Of a stretch of 64,000 nucleotides of DNA, positions 10,478-20,275 are shown one piece after another; within the stretch, counting starts at the first letter, position 1, and each line of letters starts with the position of its first letter. Source of the DNA: Photobacterium sp. TY1-4 (GTDB lineage: Bacteria > Pseudomonadota > Gammaproteobacteria > Enterobacterales > Vibrionaceae); the NCBI RefSeq assembly GCF_025398175.1, contig NZ_CP099734.1:2542001-2606000 (forward strand), read 5' to 3'. Position numbers and translations under genes: made by a program. Under the pieces are notes generated by a model. The model was not told the DNA's origin. It saw only the letters and a program-made list of their open reading frames with translations, and did not search any database.

Positions 10478-10496
10478 ACCCGGCATTGAGCCGGGT
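10478..10496 (-). terminator. Intrinsic terminator of fabB transcript
   Basis: ACCCGGC and GCCGGGT form a 7-bp stem with a 5-base loop, followed in the minus direction by six T residues. It is the best-formed terminator downstream of fabB. Confidence 0.8.
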
Positions 10497-10760
10497 AAAA
10501 AATTCCAGGAATAAAAACACCTGCCAGTGCAATAGACAGCTCCCGCAAAAGAAAATACTATTCACACCAACAAGTGCCGCGTCTGTTTTCGGCACTGGTT
10601 AACCGGATCGGTCTTTGAAGTCTCTGCAAAGCCATCTTAGAACTGTCCATTAGCCAGTGCCACTCCCGGAAAAATGACAAAAGTCATGCGCAGAGACGAG
10701 ATCCTACTGTCGAGCGCTGGGAATGTTTTCCCTGATTGAATCTCGCCTCTGACAATTGTG

Positions 10761-10781
10761 ACCGCGAATTGTTGTCGCGGT
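10761..10781 (-). other. Stem-loop just after fabB stop
   Basis: ACCGCGA and TCGCGGT pair across a 7-base loop, 6 bases after the fabB stop. No T-run follows, so it is more likely an mRNA stabilising or attenuating structure than a terminator. Confidence 0.45.
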
Positions 10782-10787
10782 GACCCA

Positions 10788-12002
10788 TTAGCCTTCGTAC
10801 TTCTTAATCACCAGCGTGGCATTGGTACCACCGAAACCAAAGCTGTTCGACATCACGGTCTTCAGCGCTTGCTCTCGAGTTTCCGTCACAATATCCAAAC
10901 CATCCGCTGCCGGATCCAGATTCTCGATGTTGATGCTCGGGGCGACAAAACCGTGCTCCAGCATCAGCGTTGAGTAAATCGCCTCATGCACACCCGCAGC
11001 ACCCAGGGCGTGGCCGGTCATGGCCTTGGTCGCAGAAATCGCCGGGCTGTTGTCACCGAAGATTTCCTGGATCGCGCCCAGCTCTTTCACATCACCGACC
11101 GGCGTTGAAGTTCCGTGGGTGTTGATGTAGTCGATTGGCGCATCCAGATCCTGCATCGCCATCTTCATACAACGCACCGCACCTTCACCTGATGGTGCCA
11201 CCATGTCGTAGCCATCGGAGGTCGCGCCGTAGCCGACGATTTCGCCGTAGATTTTCGCACCGCGTGCCAGCGCATGCTCCAGCTCTTCAACCACCAGCAT
11301 GCCGCCGCCACCAGAGATCACGAAGCCATCACGATCGGCATCATAGGTTCGGGACGCTTTCGACGGATCATCGTTGTACTTGGTCGACAACGCGCCCATC
11401 GCATCGAACATCATGGTCAGGGTCCAATCCAGCTCTTCACCGCCACCGGCAAAAACAACATCTTGTTTACCCAGTTGGATCAGCTCCAGCGCATGGCCAA
11501 TACAGTGTGCAGACGTCGCACAGGCTGAACTCATGGTGTAGTTCACGCCACGAATTTTAAACGGTGTCGCCAGACAGGCTGACACGGTTGAAGACATGGT
11601 ACGCGGGACCATATAAGGACCCACACGCTTCACGCCTTTCTCGCGCAGGATATCCACCGCTGCGATTTGGTTTTGCGAGGATGCACCGCCCGAGCCTGCA
11701 ACCAGGCCGGTACGATCATTGGAAACTTGTTCTTCAGTAAGACCGGCGTCTTCAATTGCCTGCTCCATAGACAAATACGCAAATGCTGCTGCATCGCCCA
11801 TGAAACGCATTTTTTTACGGTCGATATGCTCAGACGGGTTCATTTTCAAATCACCCCAAACATTGCTGCGCAACTTCATTTCCGCAAACTGTTCGGAGAA
11901 ATTAATACCGGATTTACCGGCTTTCAGAGACTCCAGCACCTCTTTCACATTGTTACCGATGCTGGATACAATACCCATGCCTGTAATTACGGCTCGTTTC
12001 AT
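10788..12002 (-). CDS. fabB: Beta-ketoacyl-ACP synthase I
   Basis: FabB condenses malonyl-ACP with acyl-ACP and is needed for unsaturated fatty-acid elongation. The 404-residue protein has the complete thiolase-fold triad: Cys161 in [12 protein letters not shown], His in [11 protein letters not shown] and His in [13 protein letters not shown]. The C-terminal [13 protein letters not shown] is typical. An AGGAA motif precedes the ATG. It is divergent from mnmC across a 194 bp spacer, the same arrangement as in E. coli. I could not make out a convincing FabR or FadR operator by eye in that spacer. Confidence 0.98.
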   Translation of the reverse strand: MKRAVITGMGIVSSIGNNVKEVLESLKAGKSGINFSEQFAEMKLRSNVWGDLKMNPSEHIDRKKMRFMGDAAAFAYLSMEQAIEDAGLTEEQVSNDRTGLVAGSGGASSQNQIAAVDILREKGVKRVGPYMVPRTMSSTVSACLATPFKIRGVNYTMSSACATSAHCIGHALELIQLGKQDVVFAGGGEELDWTLTMMFDAMGALSTKYNDDPSKASRTYDADRDGFVISGGGGMLVVEELEHALARGAKIYGEIVGYGATSDGYDMVAPSGEGAVRCMKMAMQDLDAPIDYINTHGTSTPVGDVKELGAIQEIFGDNSPAISATKAMTGHALGAAGVHEAIYSTLMLEHGFVAPSINIENLDPAADGLDIVTETREQALKTVMSNSFGFGGTNATLVIKKYEG

Positions 12003-12196
12003 GATGAATTCCTACTGTCATTTAACGATGCTGATCATAACGGGTTTATCTCGGGAAAGTGGTCAGCTTTCCCGGCAAACGGTACAATCAGCACCAAGAT
12101 CATCTGTTTGATCGGTCATTGCTCGCGAATCAATCGCTTATCAGGCATTCACGGACCATGACCGACCCTTGTTACAGCACTACATGAGGTTTCCCC

Positions 12197-14236
12197 TTGT
12201 CCGAGCAGTCTCCCCATCGCATTGAAAATGCCGTTCTTGACTGGAATTCATCCGGTACCCCGGTCTCCAATGACTTTGACGATGTTTATTTCTCAAATGC
12301 CAATGGCTTAGAAGAAACACGCTACGTATTTCTCCACCAGAACGGACTCCCGCAACGCTGGGAAACCTCGACGCGTCGCCGATTCGTGATTGCTGAGACC
12401 GGTTTTGGCACTGGCCTGAACTTCCTGGCCGTGTGGCAATGGTTTAAGGCCTTTCGCCAGGCAAACCCGGATGCCGCGACCCAAGCACTGCATTTCATCA
12501 GTTTTGAAAAATTTCCGGTGACGCGTGACGATTTAATCAAAGCGCATGCGTCCTGGCCGGAGCTGGCAGATTTGGCAGAGCAGCTGCATGCGCACTATCC
12601 ACCAGCTGTGGCGGACTGCCACCGGATTGTGCTGGAAAATGGCCTGATCACCCTGGATCTCTGGTTCGGCGACATTAAAGACTGTATGCCACAAGTATGG
12701 ACCAATGATGACGGGATCGTGGACGCCTGGTTTTTAGACGGTTTTGCCCCAAGCAAAAACCCGGAAATGTGGAACCAGAATCTCTTTGACGGCATGGCCA
12801 AACTGGCACGGGAAGGTTGTACCACCGCAACCTTCACCGCCGCCGGATTTGTCCGCCGCGGCCTGATTGAAGCCGGTTTCGACATGAAGAAAGTCAAAGG
12901 ATTCGGTACTAAGCGAGACATGCTGGCCGGCACCATGACCCAACGCCGACACTCTGCCTACTTCAAGCCCTGGTATGCCCGCAAACGTGCCGACCAGCCG
13001 CAAGACTTGGCGATTATCGGGGGCGGGATTGGCTCGGCCACCACCGCGCTCGCGCTGACCCGACGCGGCGTCGATGTAACACTCTACTGTGCCGACCCGC
13101 TCCCGGCAAAAGGGGCTTCCGGCAATCGCCAGGGGGCAGTTTATCCCCTACTCAATGGCTCGAACGATCCCCTGTCGCGCTTTTTTGCCCCGGCATTTTT
13201 GTATGCCCGGCAGTTTGTCGAACAAGCGGCGCAGCACAAAACCTTTGCCCATGACTGGTGCGGCGTCACGCAGCTGGCCTGGGACGACAATGCACAAAAA
13301 AAACTGGGAAAAATGCTGGAAGGCGGTTTCCCGGACACGCTGATCCGATTTTTGGATGAGGACCAAACCCAAACCGTCACCGGCGTCGAAACCGGCCACA
13401 CCAGTGTGAACTATCCGTTAGGGGGTTGGCTGTGCCCGCAGGCGTTGACCCGGGCCTTGATCGAACTGGCAAGTGAAAGTGGTCATCTCACCCTCAAGAC
13501 CAACACCGAGATCCGTCAACTCGAGCGCAGCGATCCGGTTGACGCTGCCTCAGCCGAAAAACAATGGACGCTGATTGCCGATGAAGCACGTTTTCAACAC
13601 GATACTGTGATCGTCGCCAATGGCCATCGTTTTGAGGACTTCCCGCAAACCAGCCAGATCCCGGCCTACTCGGTCCGGGGCCAGGTGAGTCATATCCCGA
13701 CCAACCCAGCGCTCTCGCAGCTCAAAACCGTTCTGTGTTACGACGGCTACCTGACCCCGGCAAATCCGGCCTCCCAAAGCCACTGTATCGGCGCCAGCTA
13801 CCGCCGGGGCAGCACGGATCTCAGCTTTTGTCCGTCAGAGCATGCGGACAACAAACAACGCCTGGTCAACTGCCTGCCGGGTGTTGAATGGCCGCAAACC
13901 ATCGATATGGACGAGAACCAAGCCCGGGCTGCTGTGCGCTGTGCCAGCCGGGATCATTTGCCGTTTGTCGGCGATGTCTGCCAGTACGAGCCACTGCTTT
14001 CGCAATATGCCGACCTGAAAACCCAACAAGACACAGCAGCGCCAGTGCCGGTATGCCCGAACCTGTATGCCCTGATTGGTTTGGGCTCCCGCGGGTTAAG
14101 TTCAGCGCCGCTGTTGGGAGAGCTGCTCGCCTCGCAAATCTGTGGAGACCCGTTACCTCTGCCGAATAGCGTGTTAGATGCGCTCCATCCGGGCCGGATG
14201 TGGGTGAGAAAATTGGTGAAAGGCAAACAAGTGTAA
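12197..14236 (+). CDS. mnmC: Bifunctional tRNA 5-methylaminomethyl-2-thiouridine synthase
   Basis: MnmC completes the mnm5s2U34 modification in the wobble position of tRNAs for Lys, Glu and Gln. The N-terminal half (about 1-250) is the SAM-dependent methyltransferase, with [18 protein letters not shown] and the [17 protein letters not shown] motif. The C-terminal half (about 268-679) is the FAD-dependent demodifying oxidase, with the dinucleotide motif [19 protein letters not shown]. The start is a TTG at 12197-12199, placed 6 bases after GAGGT; the protein then begins [15 protein letters not shown]. The length of 679 is normal. It is the last gene of the conserved left arm before the polysaccharide region; in E. 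coli the next gene would be yfcL. Confidence 0.96.
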   Translation: MSEQSPHRIENAVLDWNSSGTPVSNDFDDVYFSNANGLEETRYVFLHQNGLPQRWETSTRRRFVIAETGFGTGLNFLAVWQWFKAFRQANPDAATQALHFISFEKFPVTRDDLIKAHASWPELADLAEQLHAHYPPAVADCHRIVLENGLITLDLWFGDIKDCMPQVWTNDDGIVDAWFLDGFAPSKNPEMWNQNLFDGMAKLAREGCTTATFTAAGFVRRGLIEAGFDMKKVKGFGTKRDMLAGTMTQRRHSAYFKPWYARKRADQPQDLAIIGGGIGSATTALALTRRGVDVTLYCADPLPAKGASGNRQGAVYPLLNGSNDPLSRFFAPAFLYARQFVEQAAQHKTFAHDWCGVTQLAWDDNAQKKLGKMLEGGFPDTLIRFLDEDQTQTVTGVETGHTSVNYPLGGWLCPQALTRALIELASESGHLTLKTNTEIRQLERSDPVDAASAEKQWTLIADEARFQHDTVIVANGHRFEDFPQTSQIPAYSVRGQVSHIPTNPALSQLKTVLCYDGYLTPANPASQSHCIGASYRRGSTDLSFCPSEHADNKQRLVNCLPGVEWPQTIDMDENQARAAVRCASRDHLPFVGDVCQYEPLLSQYADLKTQQDTAAPVPVCPNLYALIGLGSRGLSSAPLLGELLASQICGDPLPLPNSVLDALHPGRMWVRKLVKGKQV

Positions 14237-14271
14237 CGACGCGCCTATCTATAGACGCGCCTGTCCATCGT

Positions 14272-14297
14272 TGAAGTGATATTCACGCATCACTTCA
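14272..14297 (+). terminator. Stem-loop between mnmC and the convergent yjbE-like gene
   Basis: TGAAGTGAT and ATCACTTCA form a 9-bp stem with an 8-base loop. It lies between two convergent genes. Neither side has a clean T-run, so function as a terminator is uncertain. Confidence 0.45.
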
Positions 14298-14327
14298 GGT
14301 TACAGATTGCGCGTGACTGCTTGGGGG

Positions 14328-14756
14328 CTATTCCGCCTGAGCCGTTACCGGTGGTGCCGGATCATCGCCACCACCGGTATCCGAAACAGCGACACCGACC
14401 ACTAAAGCCGCCACACCAACTGCTAATACCGTGGCAGTGATCCCACCTGCCGACGCAGCCATCGCCGTATCAATCCCTGCGGCTTTGCCTGTGCTCCCAG
14501 CTTGAGTTGCCGCAGTCGATGTCGAATTGGCAGCAGATGCATTCTGGGCGGATGTTTGCGATGCCTTGGTTTGCGGTGCCTTCATTTGAGGAGCCTGGGT
14601 CTCCGACATCTGTTGCTGAGATGTCTGTTTCTGAGCTGCCTGAGGCGATTGGCGAGCCACCGACTGCCCGCCGACGCGATCAGCCGCACATGTCGACAGG
14701 CTCGTCATGCCGGCAAAAATACCAGCGCAAAATAGTGCAAGCGTTGCTCTTTTCAT
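14328..14756 (-). CDS. Small secreted YjbE-like protein
   Basis: This 142-residue protein starts with a signal peptide (MKRATLALFCAGIFAGMTSL, cleavage probably after CAA near residue 25). It continues with a Gln/Ser/Ala/Thr-rich low-complexity region containing KAPQTKASQT-type repeats. It ends in a hydrophobic glycine-alanine segment (GGITATVLAVGVAALVVGVA) and a polar tail (SDTGGGDD to VTAQAE). The same ending, GGITAT then a hydrophobic run, VAxxDS and a final SAQ/TAQ, is found in the yjbE gene of this window at 38219-38599, so I infer a paralogue. YjbE function is unknown; the E. coli yjb operon is linked to extracellular polysaccharide production. The gene stands alone, 252 bp from ugd on the same strand. 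Confidence 0.7.
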   Translation of the reverse strand: MKRATLALFCAGIFAGMTSLSTCAADRVGGQSVARQSPQAAQKQTSQQQMSETQAPQMKAPQTKASQTSAQNASAANSTSTAATQAGSTGKAAGIDTAMAASAGGITATVLAVGVAALVVGVAVSDTGGGDDPAPPVTAQAE

Positions 14757-15008
14757 ATCATTCCCCGAACCACAAATACGAGCTGATAGATATGTAAATA
14801 AGTATAGGCCAGCGTGGAAAACCGGGAAATGAGGTCACAGAAAGGATGCAATCAATCTTAGAAGTGAGAAAACCGCACAGGGAAATATTCGTGGAGAAGC
14901 TGAGGAAAAATTCGTTGTTATTCAGTCTGTTATCAAGAGAATCAGGGACGACTCAATGACGCCCCTTCCATTAAGTTTTTCTTTCAGTGCAAGGCACAAC
15001 CGAAAAAC

Positions 15009-16175
15009 TTAATCAGAGCCGAATAAATCTCGGGTGTAGACTTTATCGGCAACATCCGCCAGTTCAGTAGCCATCCGGTTGGAGACAATCACATCAGATT
15101 CTTGCTTGAACGCTTCCAGATCCGTCATCACGCGACAGTTAAAAAACTCCGGCTCTTTAAGTACCGGCTCGTAAACCACCACTTCAATCCCTTTCGCTTT
15201 CAGTCGCTTCATAATGCCCTGAATAGATGAGGCACGGAAGTTATCGGAGCCACTTTTCATGATCAAGCGATAGATACCCACCACTTTCGGCTTACGGCTC
15301 AAAATCGACTCCGCCACGAAATCTTTCCGGGTCCGGTTAGCATCCACGATCGCACCAATAATATTGTTTGGCACATCTTGGTAGTTGGCCAGCAATTGCT
15401 TGGTATCTTTTGGCAAACAGTAACCGCCGTAACCAAACGATGGGTTGTTGTAATGTGAGCCAATCCGTGGGTCCAGTCCAACGCCTTCAATAACCTGACG
15501 GCTATTTAAACCATGGGCTTCGGCGTAAGAGTCCAACTCATTAAAATACGCAACCCGCATGGCCAGATAAGTATTGGAGAACAGCTTAACCGCCTCTGCT
15601 TCTGTCGAATCAGTGAACAGAACTGCAATGTCTTCTTTGACTGCGCCCTGAACCAACAACTGGGCAAACGTCTCGGCACGCGCTGAGCGCTCGCCAACAA
15701 TAATCCGGGAAGGATGCAGGTTATCGTAAAGTGCACGGCCCTCACGCAAGAACTCCGGCGAGAACATCAGGTTGTCACAACTCAGCTCTTGTTTTATTCG
15801 ATGAGTAAAACCAACCGGCACAGTGGACTTAATCACCATCACAGCACTCGGATTGACTTCCATTACTTCTCTAATGACCGCCTCTACAGAAGAAGTATTA
15901 AAGTAATTTGTCACCGGGTCATAATCCGTTGGTGTTGCAATCACCACAAATTCAGCGTTTTGATAGGCTTTCAGTTTATCAGTCGTTGCAATAAGACTTA
16001 GTGAACTCCCTGAAAAAAAACGTCTAATTTCATTGTCATCAATCGGGGGGATTCGACGATTAATTAAATCAACCTTTTCAGACAATATATCAAGCGCGAC
16101 AACATCATTGTGCTGTGCTAATAAGACCGCGTTCGATAAACCAACATATCCAGTTCCCACAACAGTAATCTTCAT
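15009..16175 (-). CDS. ugd: UDP-glucose 6-dehydrogenase
   Basis: Ugd oxidises UDP-glucose twice to UDP-glucuronate, a precursor for acidic capsules and exopolysaccharides. I place the start at the ATG 16173-16175 ([20 protein letters not shown], 388 residues), where GGGGGAT lies 4-10 bases upstream. A start seven codons further up is less likely. The N-terminal [10 protein letters not shown] is the NAD fold. [21 protein letters not shown] and [15 protein letters not shown] are the family signatures, the latter with the catalytic Cys. A perfect 11-bp stem (14970-14980 with 15003-15013) overlaps its stop codon. It is the first sugar-nucleotide gene of the island and may supply either polymer. 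Confidence 0.96.
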   Translation of the reverse strand: MKITVVGTGYVGLSNAVLLAQHNDVVALDILSEKVDLINRRIPPIDDNEIRRFFSGSSLSLIATTDKLKAYQNAEFVVIATPTDYDPVTNYFNTSSVEAVIREVMEVNPSAVMVIKSTVPVGFTHRIKQELSCDNLMFSPEFLREGRALYDNLHPSRIIVGERSARAETFAQLLVQGAVKEDIAVLFTDSTEAEAVKLFSNTYLAMRVAYFNELDSYAEAHGLNSRQVIEGVGLDPRIGSHYNNPSFGYGGYCLPKDTKQLLANYQDVPNNIIGAIVDANRTRKDFVAESILSRKPKVVGIYRLIMKSGSDNFRASSIQGIMKRLKAKGIEVVVYEPVLKEPEFFNCRVMTDLEAFKQESDVIVSNRMATELADVADKVYTRDLFGSD

Positions 16176-16317
16176 TACTATCCCCCAAAGAATCAACTGA
16201 AAGCAGTGTTATTATGTCCGTTTCAACTTCAGTCACCTTAGCAGCAAAGTGTGACACGAATATTGAAACAGCATCTCTCTAGTTATCTAAACGGATAGTG
16301 CAAAATGAATATTGTTG

Positions 16318-17697
16318 CTAAGTAAATGTCGTAATTATTTCGCATTCCGGGTGCAATATTGACAAATGCTGGGACAGAGCTTGTTGCGAAGCGGGCTCGC
16401 CATGAACCAGCCGGATTTGCTGTGGCCCCTGTTGAATACCTGCCACAAACTGGATCAGATCGTGCTGATCTGCATGTGCTGAGTACCCGGACATTGTGTG
16501 AATCGCAGCCTTAACTTCGACAGTGTGCAGATCGAACTCAACCAGCTCGGGTTGGGCTAATAACTGACGCCCCAGCGTTCCCTCAGCCTGATAACCCACC
16601 ATAATTACATCGGTTCGAGGATCCGGCAGTAATGCTTGTAAATAATTCATAATCCGGCCGCCATTACACATGCCACTGGCTGCAACAACAATGGCCGGCT
16701 CACCGGTTGCTTTTAAACGATTGATCAAAGCCTGGTGTTCTGCGTGTTGGGTGATGGTGATACATTGATCGAACGATAAGGGGTGCCGACCGCGATAAAC
16801 CCGCTGCTTGGCTTCTTTCGCCCATAACCGCTGAAAATGCAGGTATTGTTCAGTGACCCTGGCTGCCAAGGGGGAATCCAGAATGATAGGGATGTCCGGC
16901 CAGTTTGGCTGACTTGAAGGATAGCCAAATTCAGATTGCATCGCTTTGGCGAGCAGGTTTTCAAGATCGAACAATATTTCCTGAGTCCGACCCACCGAAA
17001 AAGCAGGAATCAAAATCGCCCCGCCATCCTGCAAAGAACGCTGAATGATATCAGATAAACACGCTTCCCGTTGAGTCACCGCATGATGACGTTGGTCGCC
17101 ATAGGTACTTTCAAGCACTAATGTGTCGGCTCGAACGGGCGACACAGGATCAACATGTAAGGGCGTATGGCAAGGTCCGAGATCGCCCGAAAACACAACG
17201 ACATGACCATCGGGTAACACGATCTCGATATAAGCTGAACCCAGGATATGACCAGCCGGTCGAAAGCAGACATGAATCAGCTCACCACTCGGCCAAATCA
17301 AATCCACACGACAGCCAAAAGGGATCGGTTTCAGGAGAGATTTGATCACCCGGGTAAACTGCTCGCACTGCGCTTGATTCAACCCCAGGTTGATCTTTAA
17401 GCCATCTTCCAACATCAGCGGCAATAAAGCAGCCGTTGCTTCCGTCGCATAAATTGGCCCGCGAAATCCTGCCGCCAACAACCAGGGAATCCGTCCAATA
17501 TGATCAATATGGCAATGCGTCAGCAACAGCGCACGAATATGGCGAATAGGAAAATCAATATCATGACGTGCTCGAGCTTCACGGCCCTGGAACAGACCAC
17601 AATCAACTAATAGGCTGTGCAGCCCCAACTTGAGCTCATGACACGAACCTGTAACGCCTGAACTTGCACCATGATGTATGATCTCCACAACCTGCAC
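16318..17697 (-). CDS. Beta-CASP metallo-beta-lactamase fold protein (RNA-processing exonuclease family)
   Basis: The 459-residue protein has the zinc-binding motif HCHIDH (His61, His63, Asp65, His66), the motif VFSGDLG, the beta-CASP motifs IPAFSVGRTQEILFDLENLL and VVAASGMCNGGRIMNYL, and the late SGYSAHADQHDL and VHGEPASQQAL. This is the layout of bacterial homologues of CPSF73/YsnS-like RNases, which cut or trim RNA. The start used is a GTG at 17695-17697; a second GTG three codons on is possible, and neither has a strong ribosome site. It stands between ugd (same strand, 142 bp) and the divergent wecA. A link to polysaccharide regulation is only positional. Substrate unknown. Confidence 0.85.
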   Translation of the reverse strand: MQVVEIIHHGASSGVTGSCHELKLGLHSLLVDCGLFQGREARARHDIDFPIRHIRALLLTHCHIDHIGRIPWLLAAGFRGPIYATEATAALLPLMLEDGLKINLGLNQAQCEQFTRVIKSLLKPIPFGCRVDLIWPSGELIHVCFRPAGHILGSAYIEIVLPDGHVVVFSGDLGPCHTPLHVDPVSPVRADTLVLESTYGDQRHHAVTQREACLSDIIQRSLQDGGAILIPAFSVGRTQEILFDLENLLAKAMQSEFGYPSSQPNWPDIPIILDSPLAARVTEQYLHFQRLWAKEAKQRVYRGRHPLSFDQCITITQHAEHQALINRLKATGEPAIVVAASGMCNGGRIMNYLQALLPDPRTDVIMVGYQAEGTLGRQLLAQPELVEFDLHTVEVKAAIHTMSGYSAHADQHDLIQFVAGIQQGPQQIRLVHGEPASQQALSQHLSILHPECEIITTFT

Positions 17698-18085
17698 CTA
17701 TAACATTGCGCCGAGAAGAAATCATGACAAAATCAGCGAGATATAAAATAGCAAGAATGAAGAGTCTAGAAATAAATCACGATTAAACGTCCTGACAGAT
17801 ATAACGGTTACCTAAAATATTTCCTCTTCCCCAATGCACTTTCTTATAAGGCATACTCTAATTTTGACAGTCTGAGGACAAACTCACTACACTCAAAAGT
17901 GATTGGGAAACGTGCAGAAAACCATTAATGATAGTTATAAATTTACCAATTACACAAAAAAATACGAATTTTGTTACCTTAATTCACGTTATCCAACAAC
18001 AACAAAACTGATTGCATATGTAACTTTAATGTCACCAGCTTTGGGTATAACATAACGAAAAATTTTTGCTTCTTATATAGGCAGA
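17698..18085. other. Divergent intergenic region, beta-CASP gene and wecA
   Basis: These 388 AT-rich bases between two divergent genes must hold both promoters. I see AT-rich tracts but no ops element, no clear operator and no small gene with a ribosome site. Confidence 0.5.
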
Positions 18086-19234
18086 ATGATGGATATGGAA
18101 CTCCCAATACTCTTTAGTTTTTCTTTAGTCAGCTTATTTGCGCTTCGAATCATCGCTAAAAAAATTCAACTGGTCGATACTCCAAGCGGCAGAAAACAAC
18201 ATCAGGGGGTGATCCCGCTCGTCGGTGGGATTGCCATCTTCGGCTCAGTCTGCGTCGGCATTATGTTATCGCCCGAGATCCACACGGCCCCCATATTGTA
18301 TCTCAGCTGTGCCACAATCCTCGTGCTCATCGGCGCGATTGACGACAAATATGATATCAGTGTCAAAAGTCGCCTGCTGGTTCAAGTACTCATGTCTGTC
18401 GTGCTCATCGCAGTTGGTGACTTGAAATTAACAAACTTAGGCAATATCAGTGGCTTCCAAGAGTTAACCCTCTCAACGCCACTGAGTTACATGATCACAA
18501 TTTTCGCGATTCTTGGGGCAATTAACGCTTTCAACATGGTCGACGGCATTGACGGATTATTGGGCGGGCTGGCAACCGTCTCATTTACAGCGCTCGGGTA
18601 TCTGTTTTGGGCCGGTCACCAGATCAACCTATACCAATTCTGCGTGATCTTTGTGGTTGCAACCATACCCTACATCATGATGAATTTAGGACTACCATTC
18701 GGTCGCCGCTTCAAGATTTTCATGGGGGACGCCGGCAGTGTCTTCATTGGCTTTACAATCGTTTGGTTACTGGTTCAAGGCACCCAAGGCGAAGAAAACT
18801 CATTCCGCCCGGTGACGGCACTGTGGATCATTGCCTTGCCGCTGATGGATATGGTCACCATCATGATCCGCCGGATCCAAAAAGGCCAATCGCCGTTTAA
18901 ACCCGATCGGGAACACCTGCATCACATCTGCCAACGGGTTGGACTGTCTCAGAGAATGACGCTGGTCACCATCTGTAGTATCGCGGGTTTGTTTGCCTAT
19001 ATTGGTATTTTAAGTGAGCAGTATCAGATTCATGAAGCGGTGATGTTCTTGAGCTTTCTTATCCTCTTTACGCTGTACTACTTCATGATTTCTCACATCT
19101 GGCGTATCACTTCCTGGCTCAGAAAGCGGTCGTTTCAACGAACCTCATTCAAAACGTCGTCCATCAAGACACAAACTCACATCAGACCACAAAACCTAAA
19201 ACAAAAATTGGGTACTTTTACCAACCAGAAGTAA
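18086..19234 (+). CDS. wecA: Undecaprenyl-phosphate GlcNAc-1-phosphate transferase, copy 1
   Basis: WecA-family enzymes start lipid-linked glycan synthesis by moving a HexNAc-1-phosphate from UDP-HexNAc to undecaprenyl phosphate in the inner membrane. This 382-residue copy has multiple membrane helices. The family motifs are present: GAIDDKYDIS with the Asp pair, NAFNMVDGIDGLLGG, FMGDAGSVFIGF and the cytoplasmic loop PFKPDREHLHHICQRVGLS with its His cluster. The last 40 residues are basic and polar. It runs on the plus strand, opposite to the main wza-wzc locus, and is followed by a strong hairpin. A close relative lies at 20276-21385. Confidence 0.93.
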   Translation: MMDMELPILFSFSLVSLFALRIIAKKIQLVDTPSGRKQHQGVIPLVGGIAIFGSVCVGIMLSPEIHTAPILYLSCATILVLIGAIDDKYDISVKSRLLVQVLMSVVLIAVGDLKLTNLGNISGFQELTLSTPLSYMITIFAILGAINAFNMVDGIDGLLGGLATVSFTALGYLFWAGHQINLYQFCVIFVVATIPYIMMNLGLPFGRRFKIFMGDAGSVFIGFTIVWLLVQGTQGEENSFRPVTALWIIALPLMDMVTIMIRRIQKGQSPFKPDREHLHHICQRVGLSQRMTLVTICSIAGLFAYIGILSEQYQIHEAVMFLSFLILFTLYYFMISHIWRITSWLRKRSFQRTSFKTSSIKTQTHIRPQNLKQKLGTFTNQK

Positions 19235-19239
19235 CTACC

Positions 19240-19272
19240 CTTCGGCTTGCAGTAAACGACTGTAAGCCGAAG
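19240..19272 (+). terminator. Stem-loop terminator of wecA copy 1
   Basis: CTTCGGCTTGCAG pairs with CTGTAAGCCGAAG over 13 positions (one G-T) with a 7-base loop, 5 bases after the stop. It is followed by a short ATTT only. Confidence 0.65.
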
Positions 19273-19432
19273 ATTTCCCGCTTGTAACAAAAACGTGCTC
19301 TAAATCAATCCCTTCCCCAATAAATCAACTATACTCAACACTATAGTCACTTTTCTAACATGACCATTTCATCATCAAGGAGATACTGTCGCCTTACCTG
19401 TTAACGACACCCGTTCATTGCAAGGAGGATGT

Positions 19433-19600
19433 ATGCAAAAAATTCATTTCGCAACTAACACGATCAACGCCGTCTACCAGATGACGGCGCAGGCTTGTTT
19501 TTCATTCGCGTTGCGACTCTCCTTGTTTTTGGATGAATTAGAGCAGTATGACCAAATGTCGAAGGCGATGCGCCGGGAAGATCGGCTGAAAGGTATTTAA
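19433..19600 (+). CDS. Small uncharacterised protein (55 residues)
   Basis: An ATG at 19433-19435 stands 4 bases after a perfect AGGAGG (19423-19428), a very strong ribosome site. The product (MQKIHFATNTINAVYQMTAQ and onward) has a hydrophobic-aromatic middle (ACFSFALRLSLFLDEL), then a charged tail ending RREDRLKGI. I do not recognise the family. A predicted amphipathic helix could touch a membrane. A perfect 14-bp hairpin terminator follows, so this appears to be a short monocistronic unit. It lies between the convergent wecA and wzb. Confidence 0.65.
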   Translation: MQKIHFATNTINAVYQMTAQACFSFALRLSLFLDELEQYDQMSKAMRREDRLKGI

Positions 19601-19640
19601 AAAAGAAATAACTGAAAATTCGTATTCTGGATCAGATACA

Positions 19641-19676
19641 AAAATGCCCTGCTGAGCAATGACAGCAGGGCATTTT
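19641..19676. terminator. Bidirectional intrinsic terminator
   Basis: A perfect 14-bp stem (AAAATGCCCTGCTG with CAGCAGGGCATTTT) and an 8-base loop lie between the plus-strand 55-codon gene and minus-strand wzb. A and T tails on both sides make it usable in both directions. Confidence 0.9.
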
Positions 19677-19732
19677 CACTTATCGGTACATTTAAATCGT
19701 ATCGATAAATCCGTTGAAGAAGCGAATATGGG

Positions 19733-20161
19733 CTATAGCTTCTTTGCCCAGGCCATCGCCGCTTCTTCAATTAATCCGTAAGCGAAATCAAACGCCTCAC
19801 GACTTTGGCGATATGGATCGGGAATATCTTTCTGACCAATCCATTGCCCAAATAGCATGGTTTTACCACGCGCTTCCGGCGCAATCTTAGTCACAGCTTC
19901 AATATGTCCTTTTTCCATCACCAGGATCAAGTCGTACTGCTGGCACAATTCACCGGTCAACTGCTGGGCTTCGTGCCCTTCCAGGCTGATACCGTGTCCT
20001 TCAGCGACTTCCGCAGCCATCTTATCGGCAGGCTTTCCGACCAATGCACCGACACCAGCAGAAGCAATTTCCTTTCCAGGCAACAACTGCTTCAGTAAAT
20101 ACTCGCCCGATGGTGATCTGCAAATATTACCGACACAAACAACCAAAATTTTATGAAACAT
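19733..20161 (-). CDS. wzb: Low-molecular-weight protein-tyrosine phosphatase
   Basis: Wzb dephosphorylates the tyrosine cluster of the Wzc kinase, a cycle needed for high-molecular-weight capsule or exopolysaccharide assembly. The 142-residue protein has the P-loop CVGNICRSPSGEYLL (Cys9, Arg15) and the general-acid loop DIPDPYRQS. Length and motifs match the family. Unusually it is not between wza and wzc but at the far 3' end of the locus, after wecA copy 2, about 14 kb from wzc, and behind an intrinsic terminator. It probably has its own promoter or depends on antitermination. Confidence 0.93.
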   Translation of the reverse strand: MFHKILVVCVGNICRSPSGEYLLKQLLPGKEIASAGVGALVGKPADKMAAEVAEGHGISLEGHEAQQLTGELCQQYDLILVMEKGHIEAVTKIAPEARGKTMLFGQWIGQKDIPDPYRQSREAFDFAYGLIEEAAMAWAKKL

Positions 20162-20201
20162 AAACGATACACTTCCTCAAACACAAACCCCAAAAACAAA
20201 A

Positions 20202-20228
20202 AATGCCACATCCAACAGATGCAGCATT
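20202..20228 (-). terminator. Intrinsic terminator between wecA copy 2 and wzb
   Basis: In the minus direction an 11-bp stem (AATGCTGCATC with GATGTGGCATT, two wobble pairs, 5-base loop) is followed by TTTT-G-TTTTT. It should limit read-through from the wza locus into wzb. Confidence 0.8.
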
Positions 20229-20275
20229 CCTCATCAGCTACCCAATTTTAAACTTGGTCCCAGACAAACCAAGAA

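Larger units (their letters stand above)
10266..10787. other. Intergenic region pdxB-fabB
   Basis: These 522 bases hold the pdxB upstream region and the fabB 3' region, including a stem-loop 6 bases after the fabB stop codon and an intrinsic terminator about 290 bases after it. I see no convincing gene. A 71-codon minus-strand frame at 10333-10548 has no recognisable content and covers the terminator. Confidence 0.6.

Noticed and set aside
10333..10548. 71-codon minus-strand frame upstream of pdxB
   Set aside because: It overlaps the fabB terminator hairpin, has no ribosome site and no family resemblance.
12003..12196. FabR or FadR operator in the fabB-mnmC spacer
   Set aside because: I could not find a sequence close enough to either consensus by eye.
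14238..14269. Direct repeat GACGCGCCT after mnmC, considered as an attachment-site scar
   Set aside because: It is only nine bases, with no integrase gene nearby and no second copy noticed at the island's other end.
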